From positions 1-30,353 of the IMG/VR virus record IMGVR_UViG_3300027778_000008: a stretch of DNA of 30,353 bases. One strand, 5' to 3'. Positions 16,480 to 24,441 of the stretch are shown here, one piece after another (the first letter of the stretch is position 1; each line of letters opens with the position of its first letter). The translations under genes were made by a program, and so were the position numbers. This DNA comes from a virus. The notes beneath the pieces are model-generated. The model had not been told where the DNA came from. It worked only from the letters and a program-made list of their open reading frames with translations, and did not search any database.

Positions 16480-17997
16480 TTACAAGAGCTTGCCCAGGCC
16501 CGCATCTTTACCGAAGTTGTTTACCGCGGTACGGATGTTAAGCAGGTTGTTTTCGATAACCAGGTCGGAGATATCAGCAGCTTTCTCCATCACGGTCTGT
16601 GCTTCGGCTTCAGTTACTGCTACCAGCTTTGGTACGCCGTTCGGGTACATGTCCACGGTAAATGGACGACCTTCACGCATAGCACGCTGCTGTGCTTCCA
16701 GCATCATCTTGCCCACGGTCTGAACGTCGTTAGCTACCGCTGCCAGCATAAACGCATTGGCTTTGGCATACCAGTTGCCCAGGTCACTGAAGGTGGTACC
16801 GGCAAGGCGCAGGATTTCCACAGTGACCTTTGAGAAGTTGGTATAGACGTTAACCGCACCTGCCATCTGCTGATAGAAGCCAAGGTAGCGACCATCACCA
16901 GTGAGATTGCTCAGCATGGTAATCTGGGACAGTTCATCAGCACTGGTGAAGTTAAACAGTTCACGCATCGTTTCATGCATGTCTTTCTTCTGACCAGCCA
17001 GGTGTTCAAAGTTCTCGATAGTGGTCTTAGCGAGAATCTGATCGACCTTCTTCAGGAACGGAACATCAGCAGCCTGCTGTGCAGTTGTGATCGATGCCGT
17101 GATCTGTTGCGCAATCTCAATAGAACGTTTGGCAAAGTCATCTTCACTGTAGGTCTGCTGCATCACCACGCCCAGCAGCTTAGACAAGCCCGGAGTAATC
17201 TCGCTGTAGTTCAGTGCACGGATCACTTCCATCATGTCTTCGCGCAGAACGCCGCCCTGATAATCGAAGTCAAAGCCCGGCTCTTTGCTCTTGCGAACAA
17301 TGAACTGCAGGTTTTCAGAGAAGCGCTTCTTGGCCAGCTTGGCTTTCTTGGTGCCTTTGGCGATAGCCGCACACACACCCTGAATCAGACCTGGAATCTG
17401 CGTGAAATTTTCCAGGTAGTGTTCTTTGCTCACCAGTTTGGTGCTCATGAACTTCAGAGATTTGTTGTAGCGACCATCGGGCATGTCTTCCAGGAACTTT
17501 TCAAGATCCACCAGATGTGCAGGGAAGCCCATGGCCAGGAGATAGGCGCCGATCTGTTGCTTGATCTCCGGCATCTTCTCTTTCACCGCGGCAGCTTGAC
17601 GGTCACTTGGCTTCAGACCAAACAGAATCTGAATCTTATCAACGACCCACAGGGCGATCTTCTTGATAAAACGAATCACGGCCAGGATGCCATTTTCCAG
17701 CGCCTTCATGGTGGTTTGGAAGAAACCTTCACCGCCAAAGCGAGTGTTGTAAGCCGAACCCAGTGGATCCATCTTGGTTGAGCGAGTCGCAACACCCATG
17801 TACAGGGCAGTGGTTGCATCCAGCTTACCTGTGCTAACAAAGCTCTCTACACCCGACACGATCTTGTGGACCTTTAACTGCTTGTCGTAGTCAATGATCT
17901 CGGTCATGTCAATGCTGGCTTCATCAACCTCATCAAAGCGGATGGTGTCAATGGGGTCCGACTTTCCCAGACCCTCAACGGTAACCGTATTATTCAT
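16480..17997 (-). CDS. Internal-head-type pro-protein with GGE site and hydrophobic helix
   Basis: A 505-residue protein starting MNNTVTVEGLGKSDPIDTIR, with AAGAGGTG upstream and an 8-nt overlap with the gene at 17990-18394. Residues 1-87 are acidic and propeptide-like. G88-G89-E90 matches the (S/A/G)-x-E prohead protease site and is followed by GFFQTTMKALENGILAVIRF and IKKIALWVVDKIQILFGLKP (91-130), very like the equivalent segment of the protein at 5430-6677 (GFM... AVIAFIKKI...). The mature remainder (about 375 residues) is helical and basic in places. Although separated from the other siblings by about 7 kb, it clearly shares their architecture. Likely an internal head or ejected protein. 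Confidence 0.87.
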   Translation of the reverse strand: MNNTVTVEGLGKSDPIDTIRFDEVDEASIDMTEIIDYDKQLKVHKIVSGVESFVSTGKLDATTALYMGVATRSTKMDPLGSAYNTRFGGEGFFQTTMKALENGILAVIRFIKKIALWVVDKIQILFGLKPSDRQAAAVKEKMPEIKQQIGAYLLAMGFPAHLVDLEKFLEDMPDGRYNKSLKFMSTKLVSKEHYLENFTQIPGLIQGVCAAIAKGTKKAKLAKKRFSENLQFIVRKSKEPGFDFDYQGGVLREDMMEVIRALNYSEITPGLSKLLGVVMQQTYSEDDFAKRSIEIAQQITASITTAQQAADVPFLKKVDQILAKTTIENFEHLAGQKKDMHETMRELFNFTSADELSQITMLSNLTGDGRYLGFYQQMAGAVNVYTNFSKVTVEILRLAGTTFSDLGNWYAKANAFMLAAVANDVQTVGKMMLEAQQRAMREGRPFTVDMYPNGVPKLVAVTEAEAQTVMEKAADISDLVIENNLLNIRTAVNNFGKDAGLGKLL

Positions 17998-18394
17998 GGG
18001 CCTTTTTCACCTCTTGACGCAGGTAAGCCACGAGGTCACGGTAGCTCTGCTCTTCGCTCAGTACCGGTCCACCTTCTACATCCAACACCAGCAGGGGTTG
18101 TGCGGTACGACCCGTGGTAGACAGGCTGGCGTACAGCAGGTTCAGCGTAGAGATTACACCGGAGTAGATGGCGTCATAACCGATCGGTGACACGGCATTC
18201 CAGCGGTCGATCTGTTGACGATAGCAATCGCGCTCTTTATCAGTCAGGGTAAAGGTTGGGTTCACGGTAAAGTGATGAGCCACCAACGCATCCTTATAGG
18301 CGATATCAATAAGGTCGCGCTGTTTGAAAGGACACGTTACACCCAACTCAGCGAGTTTCTGTTTAACGCGGACGACATGATCTAAGTGTGACAT
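17990..18394 (-). CDS. Unknown protein, 134 aa
   Basis: A 134-residue protein starting MSHLDHVVRVKQKLAELGVT. AAGGAACC lies upstream, the gene begins 9 nt after the stop of the metalloprotease gene, and its end overlaps the next gene by 8 nt. It is helical and soluble, with one Cys-Pro (TCPFKQRDL) and an acidic loop near VLDVEGGPVLSEEQS. No motif is recognised. Its position between the metalloprotease and a processed head protein makes it part of the same late operon. Confidence 0.8.
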   Translation of the reverse strand: MSHLDHVVRVKQKLAELGVTCPFKQRDLIDIAYKDALVAHHFTVNPTFTLTDKERDCYRQQIDRWNAVSPIGYDAIYSGVISTLNLLYASLSTTGRTAQPLLVLDVEGGPVLSEEQSYRDLVAYLRQEVKKAHE

Positions 18395-18403
18395 AACGGT
18401 TCC

Positions 18404-19756
18404 TTATGCGGATAAGTTGGCAATTTTGACGTTCAGGATTTCCAACTCATTGTTGGCAATAACCTGTGAGAAGTGTTCGAACTCCTGGTATTTGAAATCA
18501 GAACCCTGAATCAAACGACCCAGTGCGCGGTCCAGTACGGTACCGGCAATAATCGGGCGAAGCTCTTCACACTGTTTAAGCAGTGCAGCAGCGCGTTCTG
18601 CAATTTCCAAACGCTCTTTACCCGTTAACTCCATGGTCTTGAGCTTGGCAATCAGCTGACGCACAGCATCTTCAAAACGACGGAACGGACTGTTGTAATC
18701 GCCAGAGTAAGACATCGCTCCGTAGACGAAAACAAAACTAACCAGGAAGCCTGCGGCAATGATCCCCAGGTACAACAGAGGAGCAATAGGAGCGAACTGA
18801 ATAAAGGCTATTGCAACCAGCAGAGACATCACACCAGTGGATTGTGCAATGTTACCTACACGACCCGCAGCAAAGATCTTGAGTGTTGCAGTAATGCCAC
18901 GATCAAAGCCCATGCGAATCGCGTACATGTCGGCCAGTACTTCAGAAGACATCTGGTCTACACCCAGGCTTAATGCACGACGGGTGTTACGGCGAGAGAT
19001 CAGCGCGTTGAAATAGATGACGATATCGTTAACACGGTCTTCGTCTTCTACCATGGCTTCCACGTTGTCACGGGTATTGATGTCCCCACCCAACAGCACA
19101 GCCGCATTGCGGATAACCGCGACACGTTTCTCTTTGGTGTTGGCTGCACCCAGGGTTGCCAGCGCACCACGGATCACGAAGTTATCGTTAGCTGTGGTAT
19201 CTACCGTAGAGCAAGCAGAGAAGCAATGTCCCATCTCATGCGCAATGCACGCCGCAATCATGGTCGCTACGCTGATGTTCAGCTTCTTGACTTCACTGCG
19301 TTTAAAGATGTCACCCACTGGACGGCCCAGGTAGAGCTTGATAGGCAGTTCAGCATAAGCGCCACCGACTTTACCGGTACGGTAGTCAATAGTGCCTTTA
19401 AACATCTTGCCTTTGTTCTTGCTGTACCACTGACTCAATGTGCTGTCAGTAACATCAAACCAGTCTTCAATACCTTTGATGTTCAAAATATTGCCTGGAG
19501 AGAGATAACCGACATCCACCATGAAGTTGGCGAAGTCCATCATTTCCACAGTGATGTTTTTGAACCCAGTGTACTTTTCAATGACCGGCAGGATAGCTTC
19601 CTTCACAGAACCGTTTAACACGGTTTCTTCGGCACGATTGATCGTTACGTGGGGTTCAATGGCAGCAGTTAATTCATCGGCGAAATTGTTGGTCACGAAG
19701 TCCATGAACTCTAACCCCGACAATTTCCCCTGTCGTAAAAAATCGATACCGAACAT
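18404..19756 (-). CDS. Membrane-anchored zinc metalloprotease-like protein (HEMGH)
   Basis: A 450-residue protein starting MFGIDFLRQGKLSGLEF, with AAGGAAC upstream and an ATTTTATG element 53 nt before the start. Residues 164-177 (ATMIAACIAHEMGH) hold a perfect HExxH zinc motif, H173-E174-M-G-H177. About 95 residues later SSEVLADMYAIRMG supplies E272-x-x-A-D276, the typical third ligand arrangement of gluzincins, similar to M48-type peptidases. Residues 308-322 and 327-346 are hydrophobic and would form one or two membrane segments, followed by a charged helical tail. It heads the operon with a processed head protein. Possible roles are envelope penetration, lysis or processing of a phage or host protein, and the sequence does not decide. 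Peptidase activity is inferred from the motif alone. Confidence 0.8.
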   Translation of the reverse strand: MFGIDFLRQGKLSGLEFMDFVTNNFADELTAAIEPHVTINRAEETVLNGSVKEAILPVIEKYTGFKNITVEMMDFANFMVDVGYLSPGNILNIKGIEDWFDVTDSTLSQWYSKNKGKMFKGTIDYRTGKVGGAYAELPIKLYLGRPVGDIFKRSEVKKLNISVATMIAACIAHEMGHCFSACSTVDTTANDNFVIRGALATLGAANTKEKRVAVIRNAAVLLGGDINTRDNVEAMVEDEDRVNDIVIYFNALISRRNTRRALSLGVDQMSSEVLADMYAIRMGFDRGITATLKIFAAGRVGNIAQSTGVMSLLVAIAFIQFAPIAPLLYLGIIAAGFLVSFVFVYGAMSYSGDYNSPFRRFEDAVRQLIAKLKTMELTGKERLEIAERAAALLKQCEELRPIIAGTVLDRALGRLIQGSDFKYQEFEHFSQVIANNELEILNVKIANLSA

Positions 19757-19786
19757 GGAGAGGTTCCTTATTTTATTACTGAGAAG

Positions 19787-19794
19787 GATATTAC
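19787..19794 (+). promoter_or_regulatory. GATATTAC, near match to phiKZ early-type motif
   Basis: The plus strand has GATATTAC 39 nt before the ATG of the exonuclease-like gene at 19834, one base from the TATATTAC motif described for phiKZ early promoters. The opposite strand of the same short region carries the ATTTTATG element of the metalloprotease operon. A match of 7 of 8 in an AT-rich gap is weak evidence. Confidence 0.25.
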
Positions 19795-19809
19795 ATAGTT
19801 TGAATTGAA

Positions 19810-19817
19810 CATAAAAT
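19810..19817 (-). promoter_or_regulatory. Late-type promoter element ATTTTATG
   Basis: The minus strand reads ACATTTTATGTTCAATTC, 53 nt before the start of the metalloprotease gene at 18404-19756. This is the one copy lying between divergent genes and without an adjacent hairpin. Confidence 0.55.
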
Positions 19818-19833
19818 GTCGAGGCTATAATAA

Positions 19834-21597
19834 ATGGCAGATACCGTTAAATCGCCTATCGTGGGGCGTGTTTGTAAACACGTTCACCAAGGTTTTAGTA
19901 AAGCCGAGCGCTTCGACGACCTAACCGCAATTAAAATAACCAACGTACACGCGGACGGTAGTCGTAGTGAAGATTACACTTTAATGAAGAATTTCCAGCA
20001 GCCCTTCTGGATTGTTAAACCGGAGCACCGGAAGTTTAAGCAGCAGAAAGACTATATTGAAGCTAAGAAGTGCAAACAGTTTAAAAGTAACACAGCCAAA
20101 TTAGCGTACATGATCACCAAAGTCTTACACGGTTCACCTGATCCAAAAGCCAACTTGCGTCAGGTATTAAGTAACCCGTATGTCTTTGGTTGTGACCAAT
20201 CAGCACCGGTATTTATCAAACAGCGTTTCTTTGATAAGTACGAAGAGTACCAGCAGACCGAGCGTTTTAGTGTAGCGGCATACGACGTTGAAACTGACAT
20301 GACCAAGAAAGGTGAGCCGGTCATGATGGCGTCTGTGACCATGCGTGACAAGGTTTACTTTGCCACTGTTCGTAGTTGGTGGGATGGGTTGTCTGATGAC
20401 GAGATCTTAAAAGGTCTGGCTGAAGAAGAAGAGAAACGGTTTGCTGAAGAGAAGCGTAATCGCGGCATCACGGTCTTTGAGTACGAGATTTTTGATACAC
20501 CAGGTCAAGTTGTTGAGAACTGCGTAAAGCGTTTCCATATGTGGAGTCCTGATTTAGTGGCTTCATGGAACGCAACTTACGATATGGAGAAAAACGAACA
20601 GGGCTTGAACGCAGACAGTCGTCCTCTGGAACGTATCTACTGTGACCCGAGTATTCCTGATGAGTTTACTCACTATCGTCTTGACCGTGGTCGTACACAC
20701 AAGATCAAGGAGAATGGCGACAAGTCTCCGTTAGAACCGCAAGAGAAGTTCCCAACGATTCGTTGTATGGCGAAATGGCAGTGGCTTGACTTCATGAGCT
20801 TCTATGCGATTAAGCGCGCACCAAGTGGCAAGTTGGACTCTTACGCGTTGAATGACTGTGCGAAGCGTGAAGGGGTGGATGGTAAGCTTTATACTGATGA
20901 AGGTAGTCACCTCATTGAAGGTAAGGCGGACTGGCACCGTTACATGCAGAAGAACCACAAGTTCATCTACTCCATGTACAACATCAAGGATAACTGGGTC
21001 ATTGAAGACCTGAACGACAAGACACTGGATCTGTCGATGTCCTTCCCACTGTTGACCAAAGCATCTGAGTACTTCAACTATCCAAGTCAGCCACGTATCA
21101 TCTCCGATGCACTTGCTTATATTGCTCGCGACAACGGTTATGTATGGGGTTGTGCGGGTGGTGGTAAGAGTGAGTTCGCAGACATGTTGCCAACCTTGGG
21201 TGACTGGATTGCCTTGCTGGAAACTGAGAAGAACGCCAGTAAAGGTTATATTCTGTTTGATGGTCTGTACGATGTTTACAGTAATGGTCGTTCTGCGGTA
21301 TCGGACGTTGACGTAGCCGGGGCATATCCTTACGCAACGGTCACAGAGAACGTATCGAACTACACCACACAGATTGAGGTGGTGCGTATTCAAGGTAAGG
21401 ATCCGTTGAAGCAGCGTGAGATTGCCGTGAACTATGCAAGTAGTCCGGAAGCCAATGCGGTCATGCTGTGCGAAGAACTGTTTAACTTCCCAAGCTATGA
21501 CACCGTGATTGAGAAGTTTGAAGAGATCATGGTTCAGCAGGAGTTGATGCCGAAGTTCATGCAGTCATTAACCGATGAAGATGTAGAAGTAGAATAA
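19834..21597 (+). CDS. Family-B polymerase-type 3'-5' exonuclease with truncated polymerase part
   Basis: A 587-residue protein. The start ATG at 19834 has GAGG 9 nt upstream. Motifs of family B polymerases appear in the right order: Exo I (AYDVET, D151 and E153), Exo II (ASWNATYD, N246 and D250) and Exo III (Y382-N-I-K-D386). These five residues are the usual 3'-5' exonuclease metal and catalytic set. Further on, DVDVAGAYPYA (D493) matches polymerase motif A (DxxSLYP). The protein ends about 95 residues later with no motif B (KxxxNxxYG) and no motif C (DTD), so it cannot polymerise alone. Either another gene supplies the missing palm and fingers, or it works as a nuclease. Its position among virion-type genes suggests it could be packaged (inference). 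It ends at a bidirectional hairpin. Confidence 0.82.
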   Translation: MADTVKSPIVGRVCKHVHQGFSKAERFDDLTAIKITNVHADGSRSEDYTLMKNFQQPFWIVKPEHRKFKQQKDYIEAKKCKQFKSNTAKLAYMITKVLHGSPDPKANLRQVLSNPYVFGCDQSAPVFIKQRFFDKYEEYQQTERFSVAAYDVETDMTKKGEPVMMASVTMRDKVYFATVRSWWDGLSDDEILKGLAEEEEKRFAEEKRNRGITVFEYEIFDTPGQVVENCVKRFHMWSPDLVASWNATYDMEKNEQGLNADSRPLERIYCDPSIPDEFTHYRLDRGRTHKIKENGDKSPLEPQEKFPTIRCMAKWQWLDFMSFYAIKRAPSGKLDSYALNDCAKREGVDGKLYTDEGSHLIEGKADWHRYMQKNHKFIYSMYNIKDNWVIEDLNDKTLDLSMSFPLLTKASEYFNYPSQPRIISDALAYIARDNGYVWGCAGGGKSEFADMLPTLGDWIALLETEKNASKGYILFDGLYDVYSNGRSAVSDVDVAGAYPYATVTENVSNYTTQIEVVRIQGKDPLKQREIAVNYASSPEANAVMLCEELFNFPSYDTVIEKFEEIMVQQELMPKFMQSLTDEDVEVE

Positions 21598-21613
21598 AAA
21601 AAGAAAGACATAC

Positions 21614-21641
21614 CTACCTCTACCCGCAAGGGTAGAGGTAG
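21614..21641. terminator. Hairpin with GCAA tetraloop between convergent genes
   Basis: A perfect 12-bp stem (CTACCTCTACCC) with a GCAA loop on the plus strand lies between the plus-strand gene ending at 21597 and the minus-strand gene ending at 21658. On the minus strand it is followed by a T/C-rich tract with a T7 run. The central 22 nt are the same as in the hairpin at 27413-27442, in opposite orientation. Confidence 0.7.
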
Positions 21642-21657
21642 TGTTTATGCGCGTCAG

Positions 21658-22224
21658 TTACTGAATAGCAAAGTTCGCCATCTTACGGACAAACAGGTTC
21701 AGGTTATCTTTGGCTTCGGTACGCATACCCACGATCATTGTTTCGATGTCGGTACCTTTGGCCAGTTTAACACGCGTCGGCCAGGAGCCTGCAACACGGA
21801 TACACCAGCTCATCAGTAAACGGTACTGTGCCATGGCGGTATGAGAATAGGTGATCTCACAGCCTTCCAGGAAGCGGAAGAAGCGACCATCAGCAGAAGC
21901 CTTGGGATTGTTACGCAGTTTCTGAATCAGATACAGGATACAATCTTCGAACTCCTTGTAGTCGTAGCTCAGCATGGTGCCGGTACGCTGCATAAAGCCG
22001 ATGTTGTTGGTTAAGCGGTCAGCGTCTTTGCTGTAACCACGTTCACCGTTCAGGTAGCGGAAATAGATATCCACTTCATTACGCCAGAACTTCTCGTTAC
22101 TGGTTTGTTCAACTTCTGCGGCAATGGCCTTGATGGTAATTGGCTCTTGCACTTTTGGAGTTTCGATGGGCTGTGCAACTACCAGCTCTTCGATTTCCGG
22201 TGCGTTGTAAGCATCGCTCTTCAT
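21658..22224 (-). CDS. Unknown protein, 188 aa
   Basis: A 188-residue protein starting MKSDAYNAPEIEELVVAQPI. GAGG lies just upstream and an ATTTTATG element at 22251-22258 is 26 nt before the start. The first 45 residues are Pro/Glu/Val-rich and probably disordered. The remainder is a compact helical domain with several aromatic residues (KFWRNEVDIYFRYLNGERGY) and conserved-looking Cys at about 92, 117 and 136. I recognise no family. Being alone behind its own late-type promoter suggests a virion protein, but nothing more can be said. Confidence 0.82.
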   Translation of the reverse strand: MKSDAYNAPEIEELVVAQPIETPKVQEPITIKAIAAEVEQTSNEKFWRNEVDIYFRYLNGERGYSKDADRLTNNIGFMQRTGTMLSYDYKEFEDCILYLIQKLRNNPKASADGRFFRFLEGCEITYSHTAMAQYRLLMSWCIRVAGSWPTRVKLAKGTDIETMIVGMRTEAKDNLNLFVRKMANFAIQ

Positions 22225-22250
22225 ATAAACCTCGATAGGGGGAAACGTGA

Positions 22251-22258
22251 CATAAAAT
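22251..22258 (-). promoter_or_regulatory. Late-type promoter element ATTTTATG
   Basis: The minus strand reads TGATTTTATGTCACG, 26 nt before the start of the gene at 21658-22224. It abuts the hairpin at 22258-22283, sharing one base, so the TTTT of the element also acts as the tail of that hairpin. Confidence 0.6.
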
Positions 22259-22283
22259 CAATGAAGGCCGAAGCCCTCACTGA
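22258..22283 (-). terminator. Hairpin with UUCG tetraloop, minus-strand specific
   Basis: On the minus strand an 11-bp stem (TCAGTGAGGGC with GCCTTCATTGA) closes a cUUCGg tetraloop and is followed by TTTT. Two of the pairs are G-U wobbles, which would be A-C mismatches on the plus strand, so the structure is selected for minus-strand RNA. It overlaps the stop of the gene at 22277-22687. Confidence 0.68.
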
Positions 22284-22687
22284 TTGTTGTTTTCATGAAT
22301 GTCGTTAAAACCTTGGGCGGCTTTTGCTTTACGTGTCTCTTCTTCACTGGCGGCACGTTCTGCTGCTAGCTTCTCCATGTTGGCACGTTCTTCTTCACCC
22401 ATCAACATCCCTTCGATTAACATCTCAGAGTGGTCAATGGGTAAATGAAGGTAAAGCTCGAGAGGCATCTGGTCCTTGAGTCGTCGCATGGCATAACCAC
22501 GTCCAATAGAACGGACAGACAAATCATGGTCGTACAGATGTTCCTCAACGTTGTAGGCAATGGATTGATGAGCACGCGGGTGTTCTAAATCCACGTATCC
22601 CATCCGCACCTGATATAAAAGACGCGAATGGAAAATCATCCTATCCCGTGAAACGTGTCGAGTGTCCTTACCCAACAGGTTATTCAC
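22277..22687 (-). CDS. Unknown protein, 136 aa or shorter
   Basis: The longest frame starts at a GTG at 22687 (MNNLLGKDTRHVSRDRMIFH). An ATG 16 codons in (MIFHSRLLYQVRMGYVDLEH) has GGGATAGG directly before it and is an alternative start. The protein is basic in the first half and ends in an acidic and Ala-rich helix (MGEEERANMEKLAAERAASE) with an Asn-rich tail. It lies 23 nt after the stop of the gene at 22711-24441, so it is co-transcribed. No family is recognised. Confidence 0.72.
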   Translation of the reverse strand: MNNLLGKDTRHVSRDRMIFHSRLLYQVRMGYVDLEHPRAHQSIAYNVEEHLYDHDLSVRSIGRGYAMRRLKDQMPLELYLHLPIDHSEMLIEGMLMGEEERANMEKLAAERAASEEETRKAKAAQGFNDIHENNNQ

Positions 22688-22710
22688 AAGCGATCGGTAT
22701 TGGTCATTCT

Positions 22711-24441
22711 CTATCGAGAAAGTCCCGAGAGGGCTTCTTGCCTTGCATTCTCGCCAACCTTCGACCGTCCAGTATACATCAGGTTGGCTAGGGTAAAAAA
22801 CGCCGACACGATGTTGATAGGCGTGTAGCCCAGGTCTTCATAGGCATCGCTCTGACCTTTGCAGTTTTCACATGCATAGTTTGCCAGACCCACAAAGGTA
22901 CGGCTCATGAACGGATAGTGCTTGATCACAGCCGCTACCAGGTTCGTTGCCATCACGTCGTTTTCCATGATGATCTTGAGGATACCTTTGTTGAACTCAG
23001 TTGGATCTTCTTCACGACGACGAAGGATCACCGGTTCACCGTCAGTACCCGCCGGCGGCATGATGCGGTATTCAGCGATGTAATGCAGGTAGTCAGTACC
23101 AACCAGACCATTCAGGAACTCTTCACGACGGTTGACATATTCTTCTTCTGTCATTGAGGTTTCGCGAATGGTGTTCAGTTCTTTCTGCACAACGTTGGCA
23201 AAGAACTCTTCTGCTTCAAAGCTTTCGGTCAGCGATGGCACACCCAGGATAAAGCAGGCAGTTTTCTGCTCGTTCCACACCGGCTCGATATCGTGCTGGT
23301 AGTTGGTGTTGTCAATGAACGCCAGTGACTCTTCGCGAGAATACTTGCGAGAGAAGTTGTTCATGTTCGCCAGCGCAGCCGCTTCTTCTGCGGTATCCAG
23401 CCACTTACGATCAATGGTCAGCAGGCTTGGATCGATAATGTCCTGGCTTGACCAGTTACAGCTGTCTTTCGCCAGGCAATGCAGGTTGAAGTTCACACCC
23501 TGAGGATAGAACAGCTCAAGCAGGGCAGCGCCCATGACGTTGATGTCAGTGATACGAATGATATCCGCCAGCTCATCGAAGTCATTGGTGTCTTTGGTAG
23601 AACACATAATGATCTTCTTACAAATGAACTTCCAGACTTCACGAATCGCCGCAATGTTAGCCAGTGCAGGCAGGTTCTGAGAAACCGTACGAACGTGACC
23701 ACGCACGGCTTTCGCAACGTTAGCAATCAGCTCACCCGCTTCCAGACGGTCAGGTTTAGCAAAGCGGAACGCCAGGAAAGAGTTGCGCAGCAGCAGGTCA
23801 TAGTTGTACGGGTCGTTGCTTACTGACAGTGCAGTACGACGCATGTAATCGCTCAGGCTGAACTTACCGCGATCACGGCTTGGCACTAAACCGTTAAGAC
23901 CGCCGGTGGCCAGCGAGGAGGTGCGCTGCATGACGTTGGTCAAACCCTTTTCACGCGTGATAGGGTAATGCAACAGCAGTGGGTCCGCCAGGTTGGTGAT
24001 GAATGCAAAGATGGTACGCTGACGCTCGTTCACTACAGCGATATCAACATCCGGCATGTTCTTGGCGACGTACTCTTCCCACACGGCCAGCTGAGCAGCA
24101 ATCTGTGAACGACTTACGCCTTCTTTCTGCAGCTCTTTGTCCGACATCATGCCCATCTGCTGAGCAGCGATGTAGTTCTGCCAGAGTTCCTGTTCATTTG
24201 ACACACGATCATACGAGTCTTTGTTCAGACCGATAAAGCCGTTGATGTAAACGGTGCCTGGGGCATTTTTATCAAACTGACCTGTGACCTGAGAACGCGG
24301 GGGGAGGATATCAAACGCAACGGTGTTCTCTGCGGTTTGGATGTCCTGGTGCGTAACCGGTTTCTTTTGAACCGGGGTCTGATCCACAGGTTGCGCAGCG
24401 GCCGCAGCGGCAGCAATCTTTTGATCTAATTCGTCAGACAT
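22711..24441 (-). CDS. Large virion-type protein of unknown family, 576 aa
   Basis: A 576-residue protein starting MSDELDQKIAAAAAAAQPVD, with an Ala/Pro/Gln-rich, probably disordered first 40 residues. The start overlaps the previous stop as TAATG. The body contains NDPYNYDLLLRNSFLAFRFA (209-228), then a helical region. A Cys/His cluster (H321-C322-x5-C328) is matched by a C-terminal CENC, so a structural zinc site is possible. A TREKGLTNVMQRTSSLATGG stretch (162-181) resembles nothing I can name. Similar Cys-pair plus YDY..LLRN layouts occur in some phage baseplate-hub or chaperone-type proteins, but the likeness is weak. It is probably a tail or inner structural protein. Confidence 0.82.
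   Translation of the reverse strand: MSDELDQKIAAAAAAAQPVDQTPVQKKPVTHQDIQTAENTVAFDILPPRSQVTGQFDKNAPGTVYINGFIGLNKDSYDRVSNEQELWQNYIAAQQMGMMSDKELQKEGVSRSQIAAQLAVWEEYVAKNMPDVDIAVVNERQRTIFAFITNLADPLLLHYPITREKGLTNVMQRTSSLATGGLNGLVPSRDRGKFSLSDYMRRTALSVSNDPYNYDLLLRNSFLAFRFAKPDRLEAGELIANVAKAVRGHVRTVSQNLPALANIAAIREVWKFICKKIIMCSTKDTNDFDELADIIRITDINVMGAALLELFYPQGVNFNLHCLAKDSCNWSSQDIIDPSLLTIDRKWLDTAEEAAALANMNNFSRKYSREESLAFIDNTNYQHDIEPVWNEQKTACFILGVPSLTESFEAEEFFANVVQKELNTIRETSMTEEEYVNRREEFLNGLVGTDYLHYIAEYRIMPPAGTDGEPVILRRREEDPTEFNKGILKIIMENDVMATNLVAAVIKHYPFMSRTFVGLANYACENCKGQSDAYEDLGYTPINIVSAFFTLANLMYTGRSKVGENARQEALSGLSR

Noticed and set aside
16975-17781. Plus-strand open frame of 268 codons
   Set aside because: It is opposite the internal-head-type gene at 16480-17997, with no start signal.
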